From the NCBI RefSeq assembly GCF_008065375.1, contig NZ_VJYI01000009.1:248001-312000 (forward strand): a DNA stretch of 64,000 nucleotides, in the 5' to 3' direction. Below, one piece after another: positions 16,481 through 24,833 of the stretch. The translations under genes and the position numbers were made by a program. Source of the DNA: Nonomuraea sp. SYSU D8015 (lineage in GTDB: Bacteria > Actinomycetota > Actinomycetes > Streptosporangiales > Streptosporangiaceae). The notes beneath the pieces were generated by a model, which worked only from the letters and a program-made list of their open reading frames with translations, did no database searches and had not been told where the DNA came from. Positions within the stretch are counted from its first letter, which is position 1; every line of letters begins with the position of its first letter.

Positions 16481-17686
16481 TCAACGGCCGGCGCGGGAGC
16501 GTGCGGCCAGCGCCCCCGCGAGCACGATGAGCGCACCCGCGGCCAGGAGCGTCGCCCGGGCTCCGGCGGCCTGGGCGAGGGCGGCGAGCGCGAATCCGCC
16601 GAGGATCTTGCCGACGGTCTCGGCCTGCGACAGGAACGACTGCACGGTGGCCCGCACGTCGCTCGTGACGCGCCGGTTGACCCAGATCACGCTGACGACC
16701 CGGACGAGCGGGTCGGCGATCCCGCTCACGAGCAGCACGCCCAGGCCGCCGGCGAGGGCGCCGGGCGCGTACGCCAGCGCGGCCAGGCCCGCCGGTCCGA
16801 GGAGGCAGGCGAGCACGTAGATCCGCCGGGCGGCGCCCGGCCCGTCGATGCGTGACTGGACGAGGCGCAGGGCGGCGGCGCCGGCCGCGGAGGAGACGAT
16901 GCCGAGCGCGGCGTACCAGAGGGTGGGGTCGCCCGGGAAGCCCAGGGCGATCAGCTGCCTGGGGAACAGCCAGCTGATCATCACCGCGCCGTTGACGACC
17001 GTCGTGGCGGCGAGCGCGAGCAGGATCTCGTTGTCGCGGCGGGCCAGGCCGAGGCCGCGCCCGAAGATCGACAGGGATGTCCTCAGCCTCCGCGTGCGCG
17101 CCGGCGTGACGCCGTGCTCGGTGAAGACCGTCGCGACGTACAGTCCGAGCACCGCCATGCCGGCGCCGGAGACCACGATCGCCGTCGCCAGGCCGGCCGC
17201 CCACCCGAGCCCGCCGAACGCGATCATGCCGGCCGCGCGCCCGGCGAGATCCCAGCGGGCGCCCGCGGTCAGCACCCGAGCCGTCCGGCCGGGCTCGTCC
17301 AGCTCGTCGGTGAGCCACGCGACGTCGGCGCCGGCCAGGCACGCCCATCCCAGTCCCCACAGCGCCTGCGTCGCCGCGATCCACGGGAACGAGGTCACCA
17401 GGCCGGTCATCACCATCCCCGCGGCCAGGAAGGCGTGCCCGGCCACGAGCGCCCACTTGCGGCTGACGGCGTCCGAGCACATGCCGATGGGGATGTCCGA
17501 CACCAGCATGGTGACGGCCATGACGGTGCCGAGGAGCAGGATCTCGGCGGCGGAGAGGCGGGCGACGAGCACGAAGTAGAGGCCGGAGGTGAGCACGTAG
17601 CCCCGGTGGCACACCGCCCGCAGGAACGACCACGTCAGGAACGTGCGCGCCACGTCCGGCCCGCCTCTGAACGCGCCCGCCCTCAT
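16481..17686 (-). CDS. MFS transporter
   Basis: A 401-residue, 12-helix major facilitator protein. The helix 2-3 loop reads GMCSDAVSRKWAL (about residues 68-80), a variant of the family G-x-x-x-D-R/K motif; a central cytoplasmic loop of Arg-rich sequence lies near 205-220. There is no recognisable substrate-specific motif. It has an ATG start at 17686 and is convergent with nadE. The regulator that controls it is not obvious. Confidence 0.83.
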   Translation of the reverse strand: MRAGAFRGGPDVARTFLTWSFLRAVCHRGYVLTSGLYFVLVARLSAAEILLLGTVMAVTMLVSDIPIGMCSDAVSRKWALVAGHAFLAAGMVMTGLVTSFPWIAATQALWGLGWACLAGADVAWLTDELDEPGRTARVLTAGARWDLAGRAAGMIAFGGLGWAAGLATAIVVSGAGMAVLGLYVATVFTEHGVTPARTRRLRTSLSIFGRGLGLARRDNEILLALAATTVVNGAVMISWLFPRQLIALGFPGDPTLWYAALGIVSSAAGAAALRLVQSRIDGPGAARRIYVLACLLGPAGLAALAYAPGALAGGLGVLLVSGIADPLVRVVSVIWVNRRVTSDVRATVQSFLSQAETVGKILGGFALAALAQAAGARATLLAAGALIVLAGALAARSRAGR

Positions 17687-17990
17687 GGCTCAGCGCGGCG
17701 GGCGAAGCCGCCCGGACCAGGACCTTCTGCGCATCACCGCTCCCCATGGCCTCGCTGAGCGGCGGCGCGCCGCCCGAGGCGCATCTTACGGACCGCCGGC
17801 CCGCCGATCCCAACGGTTTTCCGCACCCCGACGGACTCCCGGCCTCCTCAACGGGTTCGCACCGTCCGCCGCGTCATGCCCGCCCGCATGCCCCGCGTAT
17901 GAGCCGTCGCGCCACCCACAGGCCCGGCGGCGGCACCGGGGCAGCGGGTGGGGCGGCCGGCGACCCACACCCGATGGAGTCTTGGCAAAC
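17687..17990. other. 304-base gene-free spacer
   Basis: This separates the MFS gene from the divergent ArsR operon. The sequence is GC-rich with several open but unconvincing frames, and I see no gene, tRNA or strong hairpin in it. The ArsR operator begins at 17991. Confidence 0.4.
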
Positions 17991-18010
17991 GCGTAACCAG
18001 TAGGTTACGC
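17991..18010. promoter_or_regulatory. ArsR-type operator, perfect 8-bp inverted repeat
   Basis: gcgtaacc (17991-17998), a four-base spacer and ggttacgc (18003-18010) form a perfect palindrome ending nine bases before the GTG start of the ArsR gene. The position is right for autorepression. Confidence 0.72.
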
Positions 18011-18018
18011 TTTTTGCC

Positions 18019-18381
18019 GTGGACGAGGTGGCAGGGGCGATCGCGGATCCAGTGCGGCGGCAGATCCTGGTAATGCTCAAGGACGGACGGCTATCGGCCG
18101 GCGAGGTGGCCGAGAGCTTCCCGATCAGCCGCCCCGCCGTGAGCCGCCACCTGCGCGTGCTCAGACAGAGCGGGCTGGTACGCGCGGAGCTCGTCGGCAG
18201 GCAGCGCTTCTACACGCTCGCCCCGGAGCGATTCACCGACCTGGCCGCCTGGCTCGCCCAGTTCCTCCGGCCCTCCGGATGGGAGCACCGCTTCGACGCA
18301 CTGGAGACCGAGGTCTACCGCACCCGCCGCGAACGCCGCTCGCGCGGCCCCGAAGCCAGCAGAGAGGAAGACTCCGCATGA
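18019..18381 (+). CDS. ArsR-family repressor
   Basis: A 120-residue winged-helix protein of the SdpR-like ArsR group. It opens with ADPVRRQILVMLKDG and has the recognition helix SRPAVSRHLRVLRQSGLV (about residues 40-57). No metal-binding Cys cluster is present, so the signal is not the classic arsenite. It overlaps the following SRPBCC gene by 4 bases (ATGA), a very common actinobacterial pair. It is likely autoregulated through the palindrome just upstream. Confidence 0.92.
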   Translation: MDEVAGAIADPVRRQILVMLKDGRLSAGEVAESFPISRPAVSRHLRVLRQSGLVRAELVGRQRFYTLAPERFTDLAAWLAQFLRPSGWEHRFDALETEVYRTRRERRSRGPEASREEDSA

Positions 18382-18881
18382 ACCGCTTCCCCACCGGCAA
18401 GCTGTTCCGGACGGACACCGGCAGCGATCTCGTCCTCACCCGGACTTTCCGCGCGCCCGCCGAGGACGTGTGGGCCAGCATCACCGAGCCGGAGCGCACG
18501 GCCCGCTGGTTCGGCCCCTGGGAGGGCCAGGCCGGGCCAGGCCGGACGATCAAGGTCCAGTTGCTGTACGAGGAGGAGACGCCCTGGTCCGAGATGCGCA
18601 TCGAGGCGTGCGAGCCGCCGCGCCGGCTGGAGATATCCGCCGTCGACGAGGCCGGCTCCTGGCATCTGGAGCTGCTGCTGTCCGAGGCGGACGGCACGAC
18701 GGAGCTGCGCTTCGTCCAGCACCTGGCCACCGAGGAGGGGACCGGCGAGGTCGGCCCCGGCTGGGAGTACTACCTCGACATGCTCGTCGCCTCCCGCGAC
18801 GGCTCCCCCAAGCCCGCCTTCGACGACTACTACCCCGCGATGAAGCCGTACTACGAGCAGCTCACCGCGGCGGACGAGTAG
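18378..18881 (+). CDS. SRPBCC / AHSA1-like protein
   Basis: A 167-residue START-like (Bet v1 fold) protein of the Activator-of-Hsp90-ATPase-homologue group, recognisable from TRTFRAPAEDVWASITEPERTARWFGP (residues about 20-46) and a C-terminal Tyr-rich helix. The fold forms a hydrophobic ligand pocket; the ligand is unknown. It is translated by coupling from the ArsR repressor (ATG 18378 inside the ATGA overlap), so the two probably share function: ArsR senses, SRPBCC responds or binds. Confidence 0.88.
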   Translation: MNRFPTGKLFRTDTGSDLVLTRTFRAPAEDVWASITEPERTARWFGPWEGQAGPGRTIKVQLLYEEETPWSEMRIEACEPPRRLEISAVDEAGSWHLELLLSEADGTTELRFVQHLATEEGTGEVGPGWEYYLDMLVASRDGSPKPAFDDYYPAMKPYYEQLTAADE

Positions 18882-18890
18882 CCGCCGGTG

Positions 18891-19457
18891 TCAGCCGCCG
18901 GGCGCGATCACCTTTCTGAGCGTGCGCAGGCACAGGGTCAGCGAGGCGTGCTTGGGCACGTCGTTGTGGCGGGTGTGCTGCCAGGCGGTGTAGAGCAGGG
19001 CCCACAGCGCCTCCGCCACCCACGCCGGCGGCAGGTCCGGATCGATGGTGCCCTCGGCGTGACCGCGCTCGACGAGCCGGGCCAGGGCCCGGTCGGCATC
19101 GGTCTCCGTCTCCCAGTCGACCGACTGCGTCTGCGGGTTCTCGAAGGCGAACTGCAGCGCCTCACCGAGCTCGAAGTATTCCTGGCAGACGCGTTCGAGC
19201 GCCTCGGCGGCCGTGCCGTCGTCGAGGCGCGCCCGGGTGGTGGCGACGTCGATCAGCTCCAGCAGGTGCGCCCCGATGGCGGCCAGCAGGTCGGAGCGCT
19301 CGGGGAAGTAGCGATGGATCGTGGTGCGCCCGACCCCGGCCGCGGCGGCGATGTCCGCCAGTGAAGCGGCGGGGTTCTTGGCGAGCACGGAGACGGCGGC
19401 GTCGAGGATGGCGCGCCTGGTCCGCGCTCGCGTGCCGGTCGGGGCGGCTGTGTCCAT
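18891..19457 (-). CDS. TetR-family repressor
   Basis: A 188-residue regulator. The N-terminal HTH (residues 12-55) includes ADIAAAAGVGRTTIHRYFPERSDLL, the TetR consensus. The C-terminal ligand domain has no recognised subtype. ATG start 19457. It is divergent from the ABC exporter with a 67-base gap holding a perfect inverted repeat, so it very probably represses that exporter. Confidence 0.9.
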   Translation of the reverse strand: MDTAAPTGTRARTRRAILDAAVSVLAKNPAASLADIAAAAGVGRTTIHRYFPERSDLLAAIGAHLLELIDVATTRARLDDGTAAEALERVCQEYFELGEALQFAFENPQTQSVDWETETDADRALARLVERGHAEGTIDPDLPPAWVAEALWALLYTAWQHTRHNDVPKHASLTLCLRTLRKVIAPGG

Positions 19458-19504
19458 GGCACTACGGTAGCGCTTCCTCCATAAAAGAACAGCTTTGACA
19501 ATTT

Positions 19505-19522
19505 TGGAACATCAGTGTTCCA
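19505..19522. promoter_or_regulatory. TetR operator at the ABC exporter start
   Basis: tggaaca-tcag-tgttcca is a perfect 7-bp inverted repeat at 19505-19522, three bases upstream of ATG 19525. An additional half-site tgttcca occurs at about 19535-19541 inside the gene start. Confidence 0.7.
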
Positions 19523-19524
19523 TC

Positions 19525-21291
19525 ATGGGTATGGATGTTCCAAAGTCGTTCCCGCGGCTGCGGGTTCTGTGGTCCTTCGCCCGTCCGCACGTCCGGACGC
19601 TGGCGCTCGGTCTGGTGCTCGCGCTGGCCGGCTCCGCGATGGGCCTGGCCTCGCCCATGGTCACCAAGTGGGTGCTCGACGCGCTCGGCACCGGGGAGTC
19701 CCTGGCGGGCCCGGTCCTGGCGCTGCTGGGGCTGCTCGTGGTCGGAGTGACGCTCTCGCTCTGGCAGTGGACCGCGCTGGGAGCGCTCGGCGAGCGGGTC
19801 GTGCTGGAGGCGCGGGAGTCGATGGTGCGGCGCCTCCTGCGCGCGACCGTGCCGGCGGTGACCAGGCGTCCTCCGGGCGAGCTCGTCACGCGGGTCACCT
19901 CGGACACGGTGCTGCTGCGTGAGGCGGCGACCTCGAGCGTGATCGGGCTGATCAACGGGGCGGTCATGCTGATCGGGACGCTCGTCCTGATGACGGTGCT
20001 CGACGTGGTCCTGGTGGGCGTGACGGTGGTGGCCGTGCTGGTGGTCGTCGTGCTGTTCGCGCTGCTCATGCCGTCGATCGCCAAGGCGCAGGAGCGGGCT
20101 CAGGAGCAGGTCGGCCTGCTCGGCGGGGTGCTGGAGGGCGCTCTGCGGGCGATCAGGACCGTGAAGGCCAGCCGCGCCGAGTCCCGGCAGGCCGACCGCA
20201 TCCTGGCCCACGCCAGGTCCTCGGCCGAGCAGGGGGTGCGCTCGGTGCGGGCCGAGGCGACGGCCTGGACGATCGCCTGGACGGGCATCCAGCTGGCGAT
20301 CGTCCTGATCCTCGGCGTCGGGGCCTGGCGGGTGAGCGCGGGTCAGCTGGAGGTGTCCAGCCTCATCGCGTTCCTGCTGTACGCGTTCGGGCTCATGGAG
20401 CCGATCATGGAGCTCAGCCAGAACATCACCGCCCTGCAGTCCGGCATCGCCGCCGCCGAGCGCATCCGCGAGGTCGATTCCATGGAGACCGAGCCGGTCG
20501 CCGGGCCAGGCGTGCGGACGGGCGCCGAGGCGGGCTCCGGCCCCGTGCTGGAGCTGCGGAACGTGACGGCCGCCTACGGCCCGGACGCCGAGCCCGCCGT
20601 GCGCGGCGTGGACCTGGTCATCCCGCGGCGCGGCCACCTCGCGATCGTCGGGCCGTCGGGGGCGGGCAAGACCACGCTGTTCTCCCTGGTTCTCGGCTTC
20701 CTGGAGCCTCAGGAGGGCACGCTGCTGCTCGACGGCGTCCCGTACGGCGAATTGACCCGTGACCAGATCAGGGCGCGGCTGGCGTACGTGGAGCAGGACA
20801 CGCCCATCGTGCCGGGCACCATCCGCGACAACCTGGTGTTCTCCCACCCGGACGCCACCGAGGAGGAGGTGGCCCGGGTGCTGCGCGAGGTCCGCCTGAC
20901 CGAGAAGATCGGCGTGCTCGACGACGGGCTGGACACGCCGCTGTCGTCCACGCAGGTCTCCGGCGGCGAGCGGCAGCGCATCGCGCTGGCCCGGGCGCTC
21001 CTTCGAACGCCGGACGTGCTGCTGCTCGACGAGGCGACCGCGCAGCTGGACGGGCTCACGGAGGCGGCGATCCACGACTGCATCCGCCGCCGGGCCGAGG
21101 CCGGAGCCGTGGTCACGATCGCGCACCGGCTGTCGACCGTCATGGACGCGGACAGCATCGTGGTCATGGAGGCCGGTCGCGTCCGCGCCCAGGGCACCCA
21201 CGAGGAACTGCTGGCCGGCGACGACCTCTACCGGGAGCTGGTCACGGCCCTGCGCATCGCCGCCTCGGGGAAAGCCGCGGCGGGCCGCTGA
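19525..21291 (+). CDS. ABC exporter, fused membrane and ATPase domains
   Basis: A 588-residue half-transporter of the multidrug/lipid type. Six transmembrane helices (residues about 18-310) precede the nucleotide-binding domain with Walker A GPSGAGKTT (about 373-381), Q-loop VEQDTPIV, signature VSGGERQRIALARAL, Walker B VLLLDEATAQLD and switch His in IAHRLS. It probably dimerises and exports a lipophilic compound. ATG 19525 (MGMDVPKS) was chosen because upstream codons lie in the operator; ATG 19531 is the alternative. It is controlled by the divergent TetR. Confidence 0.92.
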   Translation: MGMDVPKSFPRLRVLWSFARPHVRTLALGLVLALAGSAMGLASPMVTKWVLDALGTGESLAGPVLALLGLLVVGVTLSLWQWTALGALGERVVLEARESMVRRLLRATVPAVTRRPPGELVTRVTSDTVLLREAATSSVIGLINGAVMLIGTLVLMTVLDVVLVGVTVVAVLVVVVLFALLMPSIAKAQERAQEQVGLLGGVLEGALRAIRTVKASRAESRQADRILAHARSSAEQGVRSVRAEATAWTIAWTGIQLAIVLILGVGAWRVSAGQLEVSSLIAFLLYAFGLMEPIMELSQNITALQSGIAAAERIREVDSMETEPVAGPGVRTGAEAGSGPVLELRNVTAAYGPDAEPAVRGVDLVIPRRGHLAIVGPSGAGKTTLFSLVLGFLEPQEGTLLLDGVPYGELTRDQIRARLAYVEQDTPIVPGTIRDNLVFSHPDATEEEVARVLREVRLTEKIGVLDDGLDTPLSSTQVSGGERQRIALARALLRTPDVLLLDEATAQLDGLTEAAIHDCIRRRAEAGAVVTIAHRLSTVMDADSIVVMEAGRVRAQGTHEELLAGDDLYRELVTALRIAASGKAAAGR

Positions 21292-21296
21292 GGCGA

Positions 21297-21393
21297 CTCC
21301 GGGAGGGCGGCGCCAAAGCAGCTCCGGGAAGGCCGCGACGGACCCTCAGCGACTCCGGGAGTGCCACGGCCGGCCGCTGAGACACGTCCGGGG
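21297..21393. repeat. Degenerate direct repeats built on ctccggga
   Basis: The 8-mer ctccggga occurs at 21297, 21322 and 21353, with a variant gtccgggg at 21386. Flanks are partly shared (gctgag / ctcagcga). Spacing is irregular (25-33). It occupies the gap between the ABC exporter and the AlkC-like gene. Confidence 0.45.
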
Positions 21394-21424
21394 ATTTGTC
21401 GGTGGCGGCTGGCAGAGTGACCTC

Positions 21425-22504
21425 GTGGCTCCACCCCTGAAAGACATGATCAACGCAAGCTCCGTGTCGGTGCTGGCCGACGGGCTGTCCGCGGCGTGGC
21501 CGGCGTTCCCCCGGGCCCGGTTCGTGGCGGCGGCCCTGGACGGGATCGACGCTCTGGAGCTCAAGAGCCGGGTCAGCCACGTCGCCGCCGCGCTGCACGA
21601 GGCGCTTCCGCTCCCCTATCCGCAGGCCGCCGGGTTCGTCCGCGAGTGCGCCTCGCGGGTGGCGCTCGACATGTGGAGCGGCTGGCCGGCCACCGACCAC
21701 ACGGCCCTCCACGGGGTCGATCACCTGGACGCGGCGATGGAGACGCTGGCCGTGCTCACCCCCCACTCGACGGGCGAGTTCGCCGTGCGGCCCTTCCTGG
21801 AGCGCTACCGCGACGACGCAATCAAGATCATGTACGGCTGGGCGGAGTCGCCGGACGAGCACCTGCGCAGGCTGGCGTCGGAGGGCTCGCGGCCGCGGCT
21901 GCCGTGGGCCCCGCGGGTGAGCTGGCTGATGACGCCGGGGCCGACGCTCCCCCTGCTCGACCGGCTGCGCGACGACCCGAGCGAATACGTCCGCCGCTCG
22001 GTCGCCAACCACGTCAACGACCTGGCCAAAGACCATCCGGAGGTGGCGCTGGAGCTGCTGGCCCGCTGGCGGTCCGACGGCGGCTCGCACGTGGAGCGGG
22101 TGCTGCGGCACGCGGTGCGCGGGCTGCTGCGGGCCGGCCATCCCGGGGCGCTCGCGCTGGTGGGCGCCAGCCCGGGGAGCGGCGCGGTGGAGCTGCTGGA
22201 GCTGGCGGCCGGCGCGGTGGCCGTCGGCGACAAGCTGGGGTTCACGGTGACGGTGAGGGCTGACGTGGCCGGGCCGCTGGTCCTGAAATACGCGATCCGC
22301 CGCCCGGGCTCGCGCCGCGTCTTCCACCTGGGGCAGCGCGAGGCGGCCGAGGCCGGGGCGGCGTTCACGTTACGCAAGACCCATTCGTTCCGCCCGGTGA
22401 CCACGCGCGACGAGCCGCCGGGGCCGAGGGAGCTCGACGTGATCGTCAACGGCCGGGTGGCCGCGACCGCCGTGTTCGCCCTGGTCGAAGGCGGCTCACC
22501 ATGA
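21425..22504 (+). CDS. AlkC-like DNA alkylation repair protein
   Basis: A 359-residue HEAT-repeat protein. The segments EHLRRLASEGSRPRLPW (about residues 147-163) and DDPSEYVRRSVANHVNDLAKDHP (about 180-203) are the signature of AlkC/AlkD-type 3-methyladenine DNA glycosylases, which flip or read alkylated bases with a curved helical scaffold. A C-terminal beta-rich extension (about 265-355) is present, as in the AlkC group. It has a GTG start at 21425 and a 4-base overlap with the GNAT gene, so the two are co-translated. Confidence 0.85.
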   Translation: MAPPLKDMINASSVSVLADGLSAAWPAFPRARFVAAALDGIDALELKSRVSHVAAALHEALPLPYPQAAGFVRECASRVALDMWSGWPATDHTALHGVDHLDAAMETLAVLTPHSTGEFAVRPFLERYRDDAIKIMYGWAESPDEHLRRLASEGSRPRLPWAPRVSWLMTPGPTLPLLDRLRDDPSEYVRRSVANHVNDLAKDHPEVALELLARWRSDGGSHVERVLRHAVRGLLRAGHPGALALVGASPGSGAVELLELAAGAVAVGDKLGFTVTVRADVAGPLVLKYAIRRPGSRRVFHLGQREAAEAGAAFTLRKTHSFRPVTTRDEPPGPRELDVIVNGRVAATAVFALVEGGSP

Positions 22505-23277
22505 GTGACGTCGATCTGCTGCGCGCCGAGCTGGGCGTCATCTGGCGGCTCGACGAGCGGGGCAGGCTCCCGGGACCTGAAGACATGGTGATCGGGGTGG
22601 CGGCCGACGGCATGACGGCGGCGGTGTCCCGCCACGTGCCCGACCCGCTCGCCGCGCGCCTGCTCGACGTCGTGACGCGGCCGGCGCCGCCCCCTTCGCT
22701 ACGACCACCGGGCACTTCCGCCGCCACTCACCGCGATGCATCCGCTCCCCCGGAGCGGCCGCCCGCCGCTCTCGCGCCCCGGGAGATCCCCGCTCCCCTG
22801 CTCGACGAGTGCCGGGCGCTCCTGGGTGGGGGCCTCACCGTATCCGGCGGGCCGAGCTACCTGGTGTGCCCGCCTGTGAGGTTCGACGCCCCTGCCGCCG
22901 TGCTCCGCTCCGAGGATCCGGCGCATGCCGAGCTGGTCCGCCCGTTGCGGCCCGGCACCTGGGAGCCGGAGGAGTGGGACGAGCTGGTCGCCGGCGGGGA
23001 GGGCGCGCCGTGGGCGATGATCGTCGAGGACGGGCAGGTGGCCGCCATCTGCCACACCGCGCGCAGCACGCCCGCCGGCGCCGAGGCAGGCACCTGGACC
23101 GCGCCCGCCTCCCGCGGCCGGGGTTACGCGGCCGCCACCACCGCCGTCTGGGCGGGTCTCGTGAGCGGCGCCCGCCCGATGTTCTACAGCACGAGGGCGG
23201 ACAACCTGTCCTCTCAGCGGGTGGCGGCACGGCTCGGGCTGCGGGCCATCGGATGGCTCTGGAAGCTCACGCGCTGA
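22501..23277 (+). CDS. GNAT-family N-acetyltransferase
   Basis: A 258-residue protein. Residues 150-258 form a GNAT fold: the acetyl-CoA pyrophosphate-binding segment is SRGRGYAAATTAVW (about 203-216), followed by FYSTRADNLSSQRVAARLGLR, the typical last helix and strand. The N-terminal half has a proline-rich linker (about 62-95) and no recognised domain. The start ATG 22501 lies inside the ATGA overlap with the AlkC-like gene. The acceptor substrate is unknown. Confidence 0.83.
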   Translation: MSDVDLLRAELGVIWRLDERGRLPGPEDMVIGVAADGMTAAVSRHVPDPLAARLLDVVTRPAPPPSLRPPGTSAATHRDASAPPERPPAALAPREIPAPLLDECRALLGGGLTVSGGPSYLVCPPVRFDAPAAVLRSEDPAHAELVRPLRPGTWEPEEWDELVAGGEGAPWAMIVEDGQVAAICHTARSTPAGAEAGTWTAPASRGRGYAAATTAVWAGLVSGARPMFYSTRADNLSSQRVAARLGLRAIGWLWKLTR

Positions 23278-23447
23278 CCGCCGTGCCGCCGTGGACGACC
23301 TCGTGGTCCCATCTGCCTTGGGGCTGGGTGTGCAGGTGCCAGTAGTGCTCGGCGATGGCGTCGGGGTCGATACACAGCACTCGCCGCCTCTGAGACCTTG
23401 GATGCAAGGCAGTCGCAGGTCCGGGGTGCCAGACACGCGAGCCCGGC

Positions 23448-23610
23448 CCCAGCACCGCGCGTAGGAACCACGTCCCAGCACCGCGCGTAGGAACCACGCC
23501 CCAGCGCCTCGCCGTATGAACCGCGGCCCAGGGGCGCCGGCCAATGGACCGTGACCAAGCAGCCCTGGCATATGAACCGCCACCAAGCAGCGCCCGGCAT
23601 GTGGAGCGGG
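23448..23610. repeat. Six-unit tandem repeat, period 26-28
   Basis: Units start at 23448, 23474, 23500, 23527, 23555 and 23583 with lengths 26, 26, 27, 28, 28 and 28. The first two units (cccagcaccgcgcgtagg...) are identical except for the last base. Later units diverge but keep a CC(C/A)AG start and a tGaAcCg-like end. The array fills much of the 434-base gap between the GNAT gene and the sigma factor start. Neither strand reads as a convincing gene. Confidence 0.82.
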
Positions 23611-23711
23611 ACCCGGCGCCCTCCACACACATGACCCATGGCCCGGTGCAAGGAGCGCCGGGTGTGGAGAGCGCCGGGAATTGTCGGAGCAGTGGGGCAG
23701 AATCGTCACTT

Positions 23712-24767
23712 GTGAGCGAGATTTCCCCGTCGGCGACCACATCTCCGGCGACCGAGGACCTGGACCGGGCACGTGAAGGGGACGACGCGGCCTTCACGCG
23801 CCTCGTCGCGCCGCTGCACCGGGAACTGCACGCCCACTGCTACCGCATGCTCGGCTCCGCCCACGACGCCGACGACGCCCTGCAGGATGCGCTGCTGCGG
23901 GCCTGGCGCGGGTTGGCGCGGTTCGAGGGCCGCAGCACGCTGCGCTCGTGGCTTTACACCGTGGCCACCCGCACCTGCCTGGACCTCGTCGAGACGCGCG
24001 GCAAGCGCGCCCTGCCGGTCGATCTCGGCCCGGCCAGCGACCGCGCCGTGACCGACGGCGCTCCCCGCACGGACGTGGCGTGGCTGGGCCCATACCCTGG
24101 CTCCGATCCGGACGCGCGCTACGAGCGGCGGGAGGCCGTCGAGCTGGCGTTCGTCGCGGCCCTGCAGCACCTGCCGGGCAATCAGCGGGCGGCGCTGGTG
24201 CTGTTCGAGGTCCTGGGCTTCTCCGCCGCCGAGATCGCCGACATGATGCGCACCACGACCACGTCGGTGAACTCGGCGCTGGCACGCGCGCGCAAGATCG
24301 TCGCCGACCGGGTGCAGTCGCCCTCCCAGCAGGAGACGCTGCGGGCGGTCGGCGACGCCCGGGTGCGGGAGATCGTCGCGGGATACGCCGCCGCGCTCGA
24401 ACGCGGGGACGCCGACGCCCTGGTCGCGCTGCTCACCGAGGACGTGACGTGGTCGATGCCGCCGCTGCCGCACTGGTACCGCGGCCTGGAGGCCGTCACC
24501 GACTTCGCGACGCGGCTGCCGCTGGGCTCGTGCGGCTCCTGGCGGCACCTTCCCACGCAGGCGAACGGCCAGCCCGCGGTCGCCTCCTACCTCTGGGACG
24601 ACGCCGCCGGCGCACATCTGGGCTGGGCGATCAACGTGCTGACGCTGCGCGGCGACCGCGTCGCCGAGATCACCTCGTTCATCGGCTCCGGCCATTTCCC
24701 GGCGTTCGGGCTGCCCGCCTCGCTACCCGAGCCGTCCGCAGCGCCCCGGGCTTCAGCCCGGCGGTGA
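23712..24767 (+). CDS. ECF sigma factor with C-terminal SnoaL-like domain
   Basis: A 351-residue group 4 sigma-70 factor. Sigma-2 (about residues 20-90) has HCYRMLGSAHDADDALQDALLRAWRG. Sigma-4 (about 140-195) has LPGNQRAALVLFEVLGFSAAEIADMM. A C-terminal NTF2/SnoaL-like domain (about 215-335, with MPPLPHWYRG and QANGQPAVASYLW) is typical of the SigG/TIGR02960-like group, where the tail replaces a separate anti-sigma factor. GTG 23712 was chosen because the protein then starts a short distance before sigma-2; the frame extends upstream into the repeat array. Confidence 0.9.
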   Translation: MSEISPSATTSPATEDLDRAREGDDAAFTRLVAPLHRELHAHCYRMLGSAHDADDALQDALLRAWRGLARFEGRSTLRSWLYTVATRTCLDLVETRGKRALPVDLGPASDRAVTDGAPRTDVAWLGPYPGSDPDARYERREAVELAFVAALQHLPGNQRAALVLFEVLGFSAAEIADMMRTTTTSVNSALARARKIVADRVQSPSQQETLRAVGDARVREIVAGYAAALERGDADALVALLTEDVTWSMPPLPHWYRGLEAVTDFATRLPLGSCGSWRHLPTQANGQPAVASYLWDDAAGAHLGWAINVLTLRGDRVAEITSFIGSGHFPAFGLPASLPEPSAAPRASARR

Positions 24768-24833
24768 AGCCCACGCGTGGCGGCGGATGGCGGAGCGACG
24801 TCTGCATCGCCGCCTCGCCGGGCGGCGAGCGCG

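Noticed and set aside
23448..23610. CRISPR array
   Set aside because: The units are contiguous and diverged, with no constant repeat separated by unique spacers, and no cas gene is in the window.
23214..23772. Minus-strand open frames across the 26-28 bp repeat
   Set aside because: They only translate the repeat (GRGSYARCW-like) and lack a ribosome binding site or homology.
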